From the NCBI RefSeq assembly GCF_003269065.1, contig NZ_QLTA01000021.1, positions 1 to 64,000 of the forward strand: a stretch of 64,000 nucleotides of DNA, written 5' to 3'. Below are positions 16,880-24,694 of this stretch, piece by piece. Each line of letters starts with the position of its first letter. The first letter of the stretch is position 1. This stretch comes from Paracidovorax anthurii. GTDB lineage: Bacteria > Pseudomonadota > Gammaproteobacteria > Burkholderiales > Burkholderiaceae_C. Both the position numbers and the translations under genes were made by a program. The notes beneath the pieces were generated by a model. It worked only from the letters and a program-made list of their open reading frames with translations. It was not told where the DNA came from and ran no database searches.

Positions 16880-18187
16880 ATGTCCATGCAACCCGAGATC
16901 CAATCCGAACGCCTCTGGCAAAGGCTCCAGACCCTCGCCACGTTCACCGTGCCCGGCATGCCATGGACGCGGCGGGCGTTCTCGCCGGAGTTCCATGGGG
17001 CGCGGCAGTGGCTGCGCAGCGAATTCGAGGCGGCGGGGCTGCGGGTGCAGCTCGATGCGGCGGGCAATCTCTGCGGCCGGCTGGAAGGCCGCCAACCCCA
17101 TCGGCGGCCCATCGTCACCGGCTCGCACTGCGACACCGTGGCGCGGGGCGGGCGCTTCGACGGCACCCTGGGCGTCCTGGCCGGCCTCGAAGTCCTGCAG
17201 TCGCTGCGGGAGGCCGGACGGGTCCCGCTCCATCCCATGGAGGTCGTCGACTTCCTGGCCGAGGAGCCGACCGACCACGGCGTGTCCTGCGTGGGAAGCC
17301 GCGCCTTCGGCGGGCACCTGGCGCCCGCGATGCTGGAGCTGGCGGATGCCACGGGCGAAACCCTGGCGGCGGCGATGCGCCGGGCCGGCGCCCGGCCCGA
17401 CCAGCTGGAGAGCTGCTCGCGCCTGCACCAGGGCGTGGCCGCGTTCGTCGAATTGCACATCGAACAGGGACCGGTGCTGGAAGCCGCGCAGCTGCCTATC
17501 GGCGTGGTCAGCCGCATCGTCGGCATCCGACGGGCGAGCGTCACCGTGGAAGGCCGCGCCGACCATGCCGGCACCACGCCGATGCCGGTCCGCCGGGATG
17601 CGATGGCCGGCGCGTCCATCGTGATCGGTGCCGTCCGCGCGCTGGCCGACAGCTACGAGGGCTCCAATGCCTACGTGGTGGCGACCGTGGGCCGGCTGGA
17701 CGCCGTGCCGAATGCCGCCAACACGGTGGCAGGGCGGGTCGAGCTGACGCTGGAGGTCCGCAGCGACTCGGAGGTCGTCCTGAAGGAGTTCGTCGCGCAT
17801 GCCATGGCCCTGTGCGAGCGCGACTTGCGCAGGCTGCAGGTGCGCGCCGAGGCCAAACTGCTGAGCGCGACGCCGCCCGTGGCCTGCGCGCCGGCCGTGA
17901 TGCGGGCCATCGAGTCGGCGGCCCGCAGCCTGGATCTGCCCTGTCGCGCCATGCCCAGCGGCGCGGGGCATGACGCGATGCATGTGGCCAGCGCCGGCCC
18001 GGTCGGAATGATCTTCGTGCCTTGCCTGCAGGGACGCAGCCATTGCCCCGAGGAGTGGATCGACGAAGCCGCCGTGGCCGATGGCGCGCGGGTTCTGGCG
18101 CGCGCGATGCTGGCGCTGGACGAAGAGCTTTCCACCGAAACGGCATCCCAACACCCGGAGAACGACCATGCCCCGCGAAGCCATTGA
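16880..18187 (+). CDS. M20 family amidohydrolase (N-carbamoyl-amino acid hydrolase / allantoate amidohydrolase type)
   Basis: 435 residues from ATG 16880. Metal and substrate motifs of the hydantoinase/carbamoylase branch of peptidase family M20 are present: GSHCDTVARGGRFDGTLGVL, FLAEEPTDHGVSCVGSRAF, VELHIEQGPVLE, HAGTTPMP, PSGAGHDAM and GRSHCPEEW. The acidic loop usually reading EEGSRF is EEPTDHG here, so substrate choice may differ. The enzyme should cleave a carbamoyl or ureido C-N bond in the cytoplasm. It overlaps ridA by 20 bp and is followed by an aminotransferase, pointing to catabolism or remodelling of a ureido- or amino-compound. A role in the neighbouring cyclitol cluster is possible but unproven. 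Confidence 0.87.
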   Translation: MSMQPEIQSERLWQRLQTLATFTVPGMPWTRRAFSPEFHGARQWLRSEFEAAGLRVQLDAAGNLCGRLEGRQPHRRPIVTGSHCDTVARGGRFDGTLGVLAGLEVLQSLREAGRVPLHPMEVVDFLAEEPTDHGVSCVGSRAFGGHLAPAMLELADATGETLAAAMRRAGARPDQLESCSRLHQGVAAFVELHIEQGPVLEAAQLPIGVVSRIVGIRRASVTVEGRADHAGTTPMPVRRDAMAGASIVIGAVRALADSYEGSNAYVVATVGRLDAVPNAANTVAGRVELTLEVRSDSEVVLKEFVAHAMALCERDLRRLQVRAEAKLLSATPPVACAPAVMRAIESAARSLDLPCRAMPSGAGHDAMHVASAGPVGMIFVPCLQGRSHCPEEWIDEAAVADGARVLARAMLALDEELSTETASQHPENDHAPRSH

Positions 18188-18569
18188 CACCCCACTGTTC
18201 GACCCCATCGGCCCCTACAGCCATGCCGTGCGGGCCGGCCACCTCGTCTTCGTCTCCGGGACGCCCGGCATCGATCCCGCTTCTGGCGAACTGGCGGGCA
18301 CGACGGCCCACGAACAGGCGGGGCAGGCGTTCGACAACGTGATCCGGCTCGTGGAGGACGCCGGCGGCAGCGCGGCGGACATCGTGGCCGTCCAGGTGCA
18401 TCTCGTGGATACCGCTGACTTCGCCGAGATGAACCGCGCCTTCGCCCGGAGGTTCAAGGCTCCGTACCCGGCGCGCACGGTCTTCGGCGTCGCCGCCCTG
18501 CCCAAGCGGGGGGCGCTGCTGACCGTGTCGGCCACGGCTTGCCTGGCCTCCGACAAGGGGGCGCCATGA
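18168..18569 (+). CDS. ridA: RidA/YjgF/UK114 family enamine/imine deaminase
   Basis: 133 residues from ATG 18168, with CGGAG 7 bases ahead; overlaps the M20 gene by 20 bp. Recognised by the N-terminal IGPYSHAVRAGHLVFVSG, the internal AHEQAGQAFDNVIRLVEDAGG, and the C-terminal YPARTVFGVAALPKRG with the active-site Arg. RidA proteins hydrolyse reactive enamines or imines released by PLP enzymes. The next gene overlaps it by 4 bp (ATGA) and encodes a PLP enzyme, so the pairing makes biochemical sense. Confidence 0.92.
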   Translation: MPREAIDTPLFDPIGPYSHAVRAGHLVFVSGTPGIDPASGELAGTTAHEQAGQAFDNVIRLVEDAGGSAADIVAVQVHLVDTADFAEMNRAFARRFKAPYPARTVFGVAALPKRGALLTVSATACLASDKGAP

Positions 18570-19744
18570 ACGCGGACCGCGTGCCGGGCCCGGCCGTTCT
18601 TCACTACCTCAACCATGCCGCCTGCGCGCCGCTGCCACAGGCCGCCCTCGATGCGATGCAGCGCTTCATGGAGTCCGAGCGGCAGTGGGGCGGCTACGTC
18701 GCGGCGCGGCATGCGCAGCAGGCGATCGACGCCGTCTACGAGCGGCTGGCCGGCGTGGTCGGCGCGGCGGCCGAGGACATCGCCCTGACCCAGGGCAACA
18801 CCGACGGCTGGGGCCGCATCGTCGGCGCGATGCGCTGGCAGGCCGGCGACCGGGTGCTGGTGGCGCGCAACGAATGGGGTGGCAACCTCGGGATCCTGCG
18901 GCACCTCGCATCGCGCGGCGGCATCGAACTCCAGGAGATTCCCAGCGATGCCGAGGGCGCCGTGGACCTCGGCGCGCTGGAGGTGCTGCTGCGCCAGCAG
19001 CGGGTGCGGCTGGTGGCGCTGAACTGGGTCTCCACCAACAGCCCCCTGGTGCAGCCCGCCGAAGCGATCGGCGCGCTGTGCGCCCGATTCGGCGCGCCCT
19101 ACCTGATCGATGCCGCGCAGGCCGTCGGGCAGATTCCCGTCGACGTCGGCAGGCTGCGCTGCTCGGCGCTGACGGCGCCCGGCAGGAAATGGCTGCGCGG
19201 CCCGCGCGGCACGGGCTTCGTCTACGTCCACCCCGGCTTCGCGGCGCAGTTGAAGCCGCCGATGGCCGACCACCGCGCCCGGCCCTGGAGCGAGGCCGGC
19301 GAGCCCGCCTACCGCGCGGGCGCCCGGCGGCTGGAGGCGGCGGAGGCGTCGATGGCGCTGCGCCTGGGCCTGGGCGCGGCCGTCGCGCAGTGGCAGGCAT
19401 CGGGCATCGAGACCATCGAGCGCGAACTGTGCGACCGGGCCCGGTTCCTGCGCGAGCGGCTCTCGGGTCTTTCGGGGCTTCGCGTGCATACCCTGTCGTC
19501 CCGCCCGATGTCGGGCATCGTCACGCTGCACAGCGATCGGCATCCGGCGGCGTACTTGCACGAGCAACTGCAGCGCGCGGGTGTGGAGACCGCCGTCAGT
19601 CCCTTCGAGTTCACGCCGCTCGAGATGCGGGCCCGGGGACTGCCCAGCGTGCTGAGGATCTCGGGTGGCCACGATACGACGCGGGAGTCCCTGCAAGCCT
19701 GCGTGGACGGACTCGAGCAACTCGGGCACCCGGCCACCGGCTGA
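18566..19744 (+). CDS. Class V aminotransferase-fold PLP enzyme
   Basis: 392 residues from ATG 18566, overlapping the ridA stop by 4 bp, so translation is probably coupled. Fold type I class V features: HAACAPLPQAALDAM near the N-terminus, ALTQGNTDGWGRI (phosphate cup), YLIDAAQAVGQIPVDV (Asp binding the pyridine N) and APGRKWLRGPRGTGFVYV with the Schiff-base Lys. The RKWLRGPRGTGF context resembles ergothioneine EgtE-like and isopenicillin-N-epimerase-like members more than NifS/IscS, and no desulfurase Cys loop is evident. The reaction could be transamination, C-S or C-N lyase chemistry. With an M20 hydrolase and RidA it should process an amino- or ureido-substrate. Confidence 0.85.
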   Translation: MNADRVPGPAVLHYLNHAACAPLPQAALDAMQRFMESERQWGGYVAARHAQQAIDAVYERLAGVVGAAAEDIALTQGNTDGWGRIVGAMRWQAGDRVLVARNEWGGNLGILRHLASRGGIELQEIPSDAEGAVDLGALEVLLRQQRVRLVALNWVSTNSPLVQPAEAIGALCARFGAPYLIDAAQAVGQIPVDVGRLRCSALTAPGRKWLRGPRGTGFVYVHPGFAAQLKPPMADHRARPWSEAGEPAYRAGARRLEAAEASMALRLGLGAAVAQWQASGIETIERELCDRARFLRERLSGLSGLRVHTLSSRPMSGIVTLHSDRHPAAYLHEQLQRAGVETAVSPFEFTPLEMRARGLPSVLRISGGHDTTRESLQACVDGLEQLGHPATG

Positions 19745-19794
19745 ACCGAAGTGCATCGAATTCCGTCCACCCCTCCCACACCATCGACCCCACC

Positions 19795-20319
19795 ATGACC
19801 GCTGCCGCCATTTTTTCTTCGATGCTCCGCTACCAGGCCTGGGCCCACGACGCATTCCTGCGGGCCCTGGAGGACATCGATGACCCAGGCCAGGCCGAGG
19901 CGCGACACGCCGCCCTGCGCGTCCTGAACCATTGCCTAGTGGTCAATCTGATCTTCAAGGGACACCTGACCGGCGTGCCCCATGGCTTCGCCGCCAACAA
20001 CACCCCGGACACGCCCACGCCGCAAACGTTGCGCACGGCCCTGGCAGCCCTCGACGGCTGGTACCTGGAATTCGTCGCAACCGTTCCGGACAGCCAGCTT
20101 GCCGAGTCGATCGCCTTCACGTTCACCGATGGAGACAAGGGATGCATGACGCGGCAGGAGATGCTGCTGCACGTCGTGACCCACGGCACCTACCACCGCG
20201 GCGAGGTGGGGCGCATCCTCAAGCAGATCCAGGTCGCACCGCCCTGGGACACCTTTGCCGTCCACCTGCACCAGGACGATCCCGTCCGGCGGCTGCATCG
20301 GCCGTCCGCGCCTGCCTGA
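19795..20319 (+). CDS. DinB-family metal-dependent four-helix-bundle protein
   Basis: 174 residues from ATG 19795, 50 bp after the aminotransferase. The DinB/YfiT fold is indicated by MLRYQAWAHDAFLRAL at the start, a first metal His in LNHCLVVN and a distal pair in HVVTHGTYHRGEVG. Such proteins are often thiol-S-transferases or of unknown activity. A clearly related second copy lies on the island at 49781-50290 (LNHALVVDQIW, HTVNHKTYHRG). It may belong to the preceding operon or stand alone; the substrate cannot be inferred. Confidence 0.85.
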   Translation: MTAAAIFSSMLRYQAWAHDAFLRALEDIDDPGQAEARHAALRVLNHCLVVNLIFKGHLTGVPHGFAANNTPDTPTPQTLRTALAALDGWYLEFVATVPDSQLAESIAFTFTDGDKGCMTRQEMLLHVVTHGTYHRGEVGRILKQIQVAPPWDTFAVHLHQDDPVRRLHRPSAPA

Positions 20320-20451
20320 GCCATCCGTCGTTGCCCTATCGCAGGTGCCTGCGGGGCCTGGCGGTCCAGCCGGGCGGGGAGGGCCTTCGATGCGAAATGT
20401 CCCGGCCCAGGTCGCCGCCACGGCCCAAGCCGCATGGATTGACGCACGGGC

Positions 20452-20482
20452 CTCAAGAATCGACGGCCAAGGCTCAAGAATC
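20452..20482 (+). repeat. Direct repeat CTCAAGAATC upstream of the cyclitol operon
   Basis: CTCAAGAATC occurs at 20452-20461 and again at 20473-20482, exactly 21 bp (two helical turns) apart, 57 bp before the cyclase start in the 219-bp gap after the DinB gene. That layout suits a regulator dimer on one face of the DNA. A TTGACG lies at 20438-20443 with no good -10. Confidence 0.4.
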
Positions 20483-20538
20483 CAGGGAGCGCAGAGCCTT
20501 ACGCTCACCGCACGACCAACAAAAAGGGAGTGGGGAGC

Positions 20539-21735
20539 ATGAACGATAGAGCGCATGGGGAGGCGTCCGCCGGCAACCTGGGCCGGCGGGATCAGAGTTC
20601 CTGGCAGGTCCGCGCGATCCAGAACGTAGGCTACGAAGTCAGGCTGCTGGATGGATTGTTCGACAGCGCGAACAAGGCGTTTCTCGATGCCTGCTGTCCT
20701 GCCGGCGGAGCGTCCCGCCACGTCGTGGTCATCGATGAGCGCGTCCACGAACTCCACGGAGCCCGGATTCGCCGCTACTACCAATGCCATGGCATCGACC
20801 TGCACACACTGGTGCTGCCGGTCTCGGAAGAGGTCAAGGAGATGGACGTGGCCCTGGAGATCCTGCGCCACTTCGAGCGCGAGGGGGTACTGCGCCGCAG
20901 CGAGCCGGTCATCGCCATCGGTGGTGGCGTCCTGCTGGACCTGGTGGGCTTCGCGGCGGGCCTTTATCGACGGGGGATTCCGTACATCAAGGTGCCGACC
21001 AACGCGATGGCGCTCTGGGATGCGGCCGTGGGCATCAAGACCGGCATCAACGCGATGGGGCGGCGCAACCGGCTCGGCTCGTACCACCCACCCCTGCGAT
21101 CGTTGCTGGACCGCACGTTCCTGCGCACCGTGGAGCGGCGCGACCTCTCCAATGGCATGGGTGAGCTGTTGAAGCTGGCCGTCATCAAGGACGCGCGGCT
21201 CTTCGACCTGCTGGAGCGCCACGGCCGCATGCTGCTGGATACCGCCTTCCAGGACGGCATCGTGGCACCGGAGGTGATCTCGCGCGCGGTGCATGGAATG
21301 CTCGAGGAACTTGCCCCCAACCTTTGGGAGACCACGCTGGAGCGTTCGGTGGATTTCGGGCACTCGTTCGCGCCACTGCTCGAGATGCGTGCACTGCCGG
21401 AACTGCTGCACGGCGAAGCCGTCGCACTCGATGTGCTCCTGTCGTGCCGCATCGCCGCCCAGCGCGGCCTGATGACCATGGCGCAGACGCACCGCGTTCT
21501 GGCCGTCATGCAGGCGATGGAGTTGCCGCTGGACCATCGGTTCTTCGGCGATCCGGAGATGCTGCAAGAAGCCCTGGCCGACACCATGCGTCACCGCGAC
21601 GGAATGCAGCGTCTGCCGATACCGGCCGGCATCGGTGCGTGCACGTTCATCAACGACCTGCGCCCCGACGAAATCCGGGCTGCGGCCCGCGAGATGGCCG
21701 GCGCGCCCTCCGAGGCGCTGGCGTGCACGGCATGA
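20539..21735 (+). CDS. Sugar-phosphate cyclase of the dehydroquinate-synthase superfamily (EEVS-like, putative C7-cyclitol synthase)
   Basis: 398 residues from ATG 20539 behind GGGGAG. NAD- and zinc-dependent cyclase core: IGGGVLLDLVGFAAGLYRRG, KVPTNAMALWDAAVGIKTG, RNRLGSYHPP, GMGELLKLAVIKD (Zn Glu), DFGHSFAP (Zn His) and LLHGEAVALD (Zn His). Dehydroquinate synthases usually read N-L-G-H-T-x-G-H where this protein reads DFGHSFAP. The Asn-to-Asp and last-His-to-Pro changes, with RLGSYHPP, are what I recall of sedoheptulose-7-phosphate cyclases such as 2-epi-5-epi-valiolone synthase rather than AroB. No shikimate genes adjoin. It heads an operon with DUF336, SDR and exporter genes overlapping by 4 bp, and ROK and PfkB kinases follow. 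The exact product is not decidable from sequence. Confidence 0.82.
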   Translation: MNDRAHGEASAGNLGRRDQSSWQVRAIQNVGYEVRLLDGLFDSANKAFLDACCPAGGASRHVVVIDERVHELHGARIRRYYQCHGIDLHTLVLPVSEEVKEMDVALEILRHFEREGVLRRSEPVIAIGGGVLLDLVGFAAGLYRRGIPYIKVPTNAMALWDAAVGIKTGINAMGRRNRLGSYHPPLRSLLDRTFLRTVERRDLSNGMGELLKLAVIKDARLFDLLERHGRMLLDTAFQDGIVAPEVISRAVHGMLEELAPNLWETTLERSVDFGHSFAPLLEMRALPELLHGEAVALDVLLSCRIAAQRGLMTMAQTHRVLAVMQAMELPLDHRFFGDPEMLQEALADTMRHRDGMQRLPIPAGIGACTFINDLRPDEIRAAAREMAGAPSEALACTA

Positions 21736-22133
21736 CCGACGAACAGGCGCTTGAGGTTGCGGCCAAGGCCACGGATGCCGCCCAAGGCCGGGGGCTGCAG
21801 GTTGCGGTGGCCGTGGTCGACGCAGCGGGGCTGCTGCTGGCGTTCCGGCGCCATGATGATGCGTTCCCCGCTTCGGTCGACCTGGCGATCGGCAAGGCCC
21901 GAACGGCGGCATCGTTTCGCCGCAGCACCCAGGCCATGCAGGAGAGCCTCGAGCAGGGGCGGGCCTCCTACCTGGCCATGCCTGGGGCGCTTCCCTTGGC
22001 GGGTGGAGTTCCCCTGGTGTCGCGGGGAGCCGTGATCGGGGCGTTGGGCATCAGCGGCGCATCGTCCAGGGACGACGCGGAGCTCGCAGTGGCAGCGGCG
22101 CGGGATGCCGGCTGGGCGGGGGATCCGGCATGA
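21732..22133 (+). CDS. DUF336 / GlcG-HbpS-like protein
   Basis: 133 residues from ATG 21732, overlapping the cyclase stop (ATGA). The family is shown by LQVAVAVVDAAGLLLAFRRHD, AIGKARTAASF and the Gly-rich GGVPLVSRGAVIGALGISG. DUF336 proteins occur in many small-molecule operons (glcG, pdu, hbpS). Some bind haem or cobalamin and some are proposed to stabilise metabolites, but a general activity is not established. Tight coupling to the cyclase suggests an accessory or isomerase-like role in the cyclitol pathway; this is inference. Confidence 0.85.
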   Translation: MTDEQALEVAAKATDAAQGRGLQVAVAVVDAAGLLLAFRRHDDAFPASVDLAIGKARTAASFRRSTQAMQESLEQGRASYLAMPGALPLAGGVPLVSRGAVIGALGISGASSRDDAELAVAAARDAGWAGDPA

Positions 22134-22888
22134 GCGACTTCTGCCAGGACCGCGTGGTCCTGATCACAGGCGGCGGCACCGGTATCGGCCGGGCGACCTC
22201 GCTGGCGTTCGCGCAGGCGGGCGCCCGCGTGGTGGTCGCGGGGCGCTCCGCGGCGTCGTGTGAGGAGACTGCTCGGGAGATCCGTGCATCCGGCGGTTCG
22301 GCGCTCGCCGTGGTGTGCGACGTCGCGGACGAAGGGCAGGTGCAGGCCATGTGCGAACGCGCGCGGGCCGCCATGGGGCCGGTGGACTTCGCTTTTCTGA
22401 ATGCCGGCGTCGGGTCGGCGTCCAGCGTCATCGAACAGGAGGTCGACGCCTTCGAGCGGGTCCTGCGGACCAACTGCACGGGGCTCATGCTCTGCCTCAA
22501 GCACCTCCTGCGGCCCATGTACGAGCGCCGCTGCGGCGCGATCGTTGCCAACCTGTCCGTGCATGCGCATCGCACGATCCTTGCGGGCACCATGGCCTAC
22601 ACGGCGTCCAAGCACGCGGCCTGGGCCATCACCAAGACCGCGGCCATCGAGTCCGCGATCCATGGCGTGCGCGTCAATGCCGTCTCCCCGGGGCCGGTGC
22701 ACACCGACATGCTCGTGCGTTCGTGCGAGGTCTCCGGTGGGACCGAGGCCTGGGCCGCGCGGCTGCCCATGCAAAGGGTCGGCCGGCCGCAGGAGGTGGC
22801 CGACACGGTGATGTGGCTGTGCAGCCCGTCGGCTTCGTTCGTCACCGGCGCTGCCATCGCAGTCGACGGTGGATTTCTCGCGGCCTGA
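22130..22888 (+). CDS. Short-chain dehydrogenase/reductase
   Basis: 252 residues from ATG 22130, overlapping the DUF336 stop by 4 bp. Classical SDR: TGGGTGIGRA (NAD(P) binding), AGRS after the second strand, NAGVG, catalytic Ser in ANLSVHAH, catalytic YTASK, then VNAVSPGPVHTDML and a C-terminal AIAVDGGFLAA. The AGRS rather than Asp at the end of strand 2 hints at NADP preference. In a cyclitol pathway it would oxidise or reduce a ring hydroxyl or keto group; the fungible SDR fold prevents naming the substrate. Confidence 0.93.
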   Translation: MSDFCQDRVVLITGGGTGIGRATSLAFAQAGARVVVAGRSAASCEETAREIRASGGSALAVVCDVADEGQVQAMCERARAAMGPVDFAFLNAGVGSASSVIEQEVDAFERVLRTNCTGLMLCLKHLLRPMYERRCGAIVANLSVHAHRTILAGTMAYTASKHAAWAITKTAAIESAIHGVRVNAVSPGPVHTDMLVRSCEVSGGTEAWAARLPMQRVGRPQEVADTVMWLCSPSASFVTGAAIAVDGGFLAA

Positions 22889-22909
22889 GTCCGCCCGGCT
22901 GGAGTTTCC

Positions 22910-23809
22910 ATGACCTGGATTGCGTTGGGTCTGCTCGCGGGACTGGTCCTCGGGACCTATGACTTCCTGACCAAGCTCGCGCTGCGGGAGAAGGGCGTGC
23001 TGGAGGTGGTCTTCTGGTGCTCGGTGCTGGGCGCGATGCTCTGGTTGCCATTCTTCTGCGTCCCGGTGGAATGGCTGCCTGCATTGCGCGCCGCGGGCCT
23101 CGCGCCCGAGCCGCTCGCGCCGCACGAGCAGATCGCGCTGCTGCCCAAGTCCACCATGATGGTCGTGACCTGGATCCTGTCGTACTACTCGGTCAAGTTC
23201 CTGCCGCTGTCGATTTCGGCGGGTGTGCGCGCCAGCGGACCGCTCTGGACGGCCCTGGGCGCGGTGCTGCTGCTCTCCGAGACCCTGGGCTGGTGGCAGT
23301 GGCTGGGGCTGGCGGTGTCGATGGCGTCGTATTACCTGTTCTCGCTGATCGGGCGGCGGGAAGGCATCAGTTTCCGACGCAACCTGTGGGTGCTTTGCAT
23401 GCTGGCCGCGACGCTGCTGTCGTCGGCCAACGCGCTGTACGACAAGCACATCCTGGCCAACCTGCGGATGGATCTGGCCGCGGTGCAGGCGTATTCGGCG
23501 CTCCAGCGGGGGGCGCTGGCCCTGCTGCTGTTGCCCTGGGTCCTTCGGCAATTGGAGATCTCCAGCTTGTTGCGCCGCAACTGGGCCGTGCCCGCCATCG
23601 CCCTGTGCTACGTGCTCGCCGAGTACATCTACCTGGCGGCGGTCCAGATGGACGGCGCGCAAATCTCCGTGATCTCGGTGCTGCGGCGCACGAACCTCGT
23701 GATGGTCTTCGTCCTGTCGGCCCTGTTCTTCACCGAGCGATTCATCCGCCAGAAGATCGTGGCCATCGGCGGCGTGCTGCTCGGCATCGTGCTCACCATC
23801 CTGCACTGA
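22910..23809 (+). CDS. EamA/DMT-superfamily transporter
   Basis: 299 residues with about ten hydrophobic helices in two EamA-like halves (first helix TWIALGLLAGLVLGTYDF, last QKIVAIGGVLLGIVLTIL). DMT proteins are inner-membrane drug/metabolite permeases, often exporters. The gene follows the SDR by 21 bp on the same strand, and its stop is 9 bp from the convergent LysR stop. It could export the cluster's product or import its precursor. Confidence 0.88.
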   Translation: MTWIALGLLAGLVLGTYDFLTKLALREKGVLEVVFWCSVLGAMLWLPFFCVPVEWLPALRAAGLAPEPLAPHEQIALLPKSTMMVVTWILSYYSVKFLPLSISAGVRASGPLWTALGAVLLLSETLGWWQWLGLAVSMASYYLFSLIGRREGISFRRNLWVLCMLAATLLSSANALYDKHILANLRMDLAAVQAYSALQRGALALLLLPWVLRQLEISSLLRRNWAVPAIALCYVLAEYIYLAAVQMDGAQISVISVLRRTNLVMVFVLSALFFTERFIRQKIVAIGGVLLGIVLTILH

Positions 23810-23818
23810 CCGATGCCG

Positions 23819-24694
23819 CTATCCATCCACGAACAAGGACCGCAGCCAATCCATGACCGTGGTCCCATGCCGCGAGATCACGGCCCGCTCGGAGGCGAGC
23901 AGGAAATAGGCCTGGCTCGACGGGATCGAGATATTGGAGACACGCACCAGCGCTCCGTCCTGCAGCAGCCCTTTCACGAGGGAGCGCCTTCCCAGCGCAA
24001 TGCCCTGCTGGTTCAATGCCGCGTCAAGCATGAAGCCCGTGTCCGTGTAGGTGAGGTTGCGCTGCGCGGGCGAGATCTCCAGTTTTGCGGCCTGGAGCCA
24101 GGGCTCCCATGCCTGGCGGCTATGGGTCAGCAGATCCGCGCGCTTGAAGAGCTCGGGCAGGCTGCGCTTGCCGATCTGCTGGAGGTAGCGCGGGGACGCG
24201 ACGGGAAACCACTCGTCTTCCAGCAGTCGTTCCGCGTGGAAGGCGTCGGGCTTGTCGCGCGCGAAGCGGATCGCGATATCGGCTTCACCCTGGTTGAGGT
24301 TGACCAAGCGGGTCGTCGGCTGCAGTGCGATCGAGATCGACGGGTGCGTCCGGTGGAAATCCGTGAGGGCCGGGACCAGACGGAATCGGCCGAAGGAGGG
24401 GAGGGCGCTGATGCGGATCACGTCCCGCTCGTGGGCGAAGCCGCTGAAGGCCGCCTCCAGCATCTCCAGCGAGGCCTTCATTTGCTGGTGGAGATAGGCC
24501 CCTTCCGGACTCAGGGACACGACGCGCGTCGTGCGGTTGAACAACTTGGTGCCGAGCAGCTTTTCCAACTCCCGCACGCGATGGCTCACGGCACTGTACG
24601 AAAGGCTGAGATCGTCCGCGGCCTGGCTGAAGCTCTGGCGGCGCGCGACGGCGTCGAATGTCACGATCAAATGAATCGGGGGGATGTTGCGCAT
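23819..24694 (-). CDS. LysR-family regulator (GcvA-like), probable regulator of the cyclitol cluster
   Basis: 291 residues from ATG 24694 (MRNIPPIHLIVTFDAVARRQ). The frame runs on to 24757, but this start matches the usual GcvA/AmpR-type beginning. Helix-turn-helix: ADDLSLSYSAVSHRVRELEK. The effector domain begins near IRISALPSFGRFRLVPAL. It is embedded between the cyclase operon (convergent) and the ROK/PfkB genes (divergent), so it probably controls both. Its start codon overlaps that of the ROK gene, so the promoters of each gene must lie inside the other's coding region. Confidence 0.9.
   Translation of the reverse strand: MRNIPPIHLIVTFDAVARRQSFSQAADDLSLSYSAVSHRVRELEKLLGTKLFNRTTRVVSLSPEGAYLHQQMKASLEMLEAAFSGFAHERDVIRISALPSFGRFRLVPALTDFHRTHPSISIALQPTTRLVNLNQGEADIAIRFARDKPDAFHAERLLEDEWFPVASPRYLQQIGKRSLPELFKRADLLTHSRQAWEPWLQAAKLEISPAQRNLTYTDTGFMLDAALNQQGIALGRRSLVKGLLQDGALVRVSNISIPSSQAYFLLASERAVISRHGTTVMDWLRSLFVDG

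Noticed and set aside
20539-21735. Calling the cyclase AroB (3-dehydroquinate synthase)
   Set aside because: The zinc-site segment reads DFGHSFAP where AroB has an Asn and an extra His, and its neighbours are kinases, an SDR and an exporter rather than shikimate genes.
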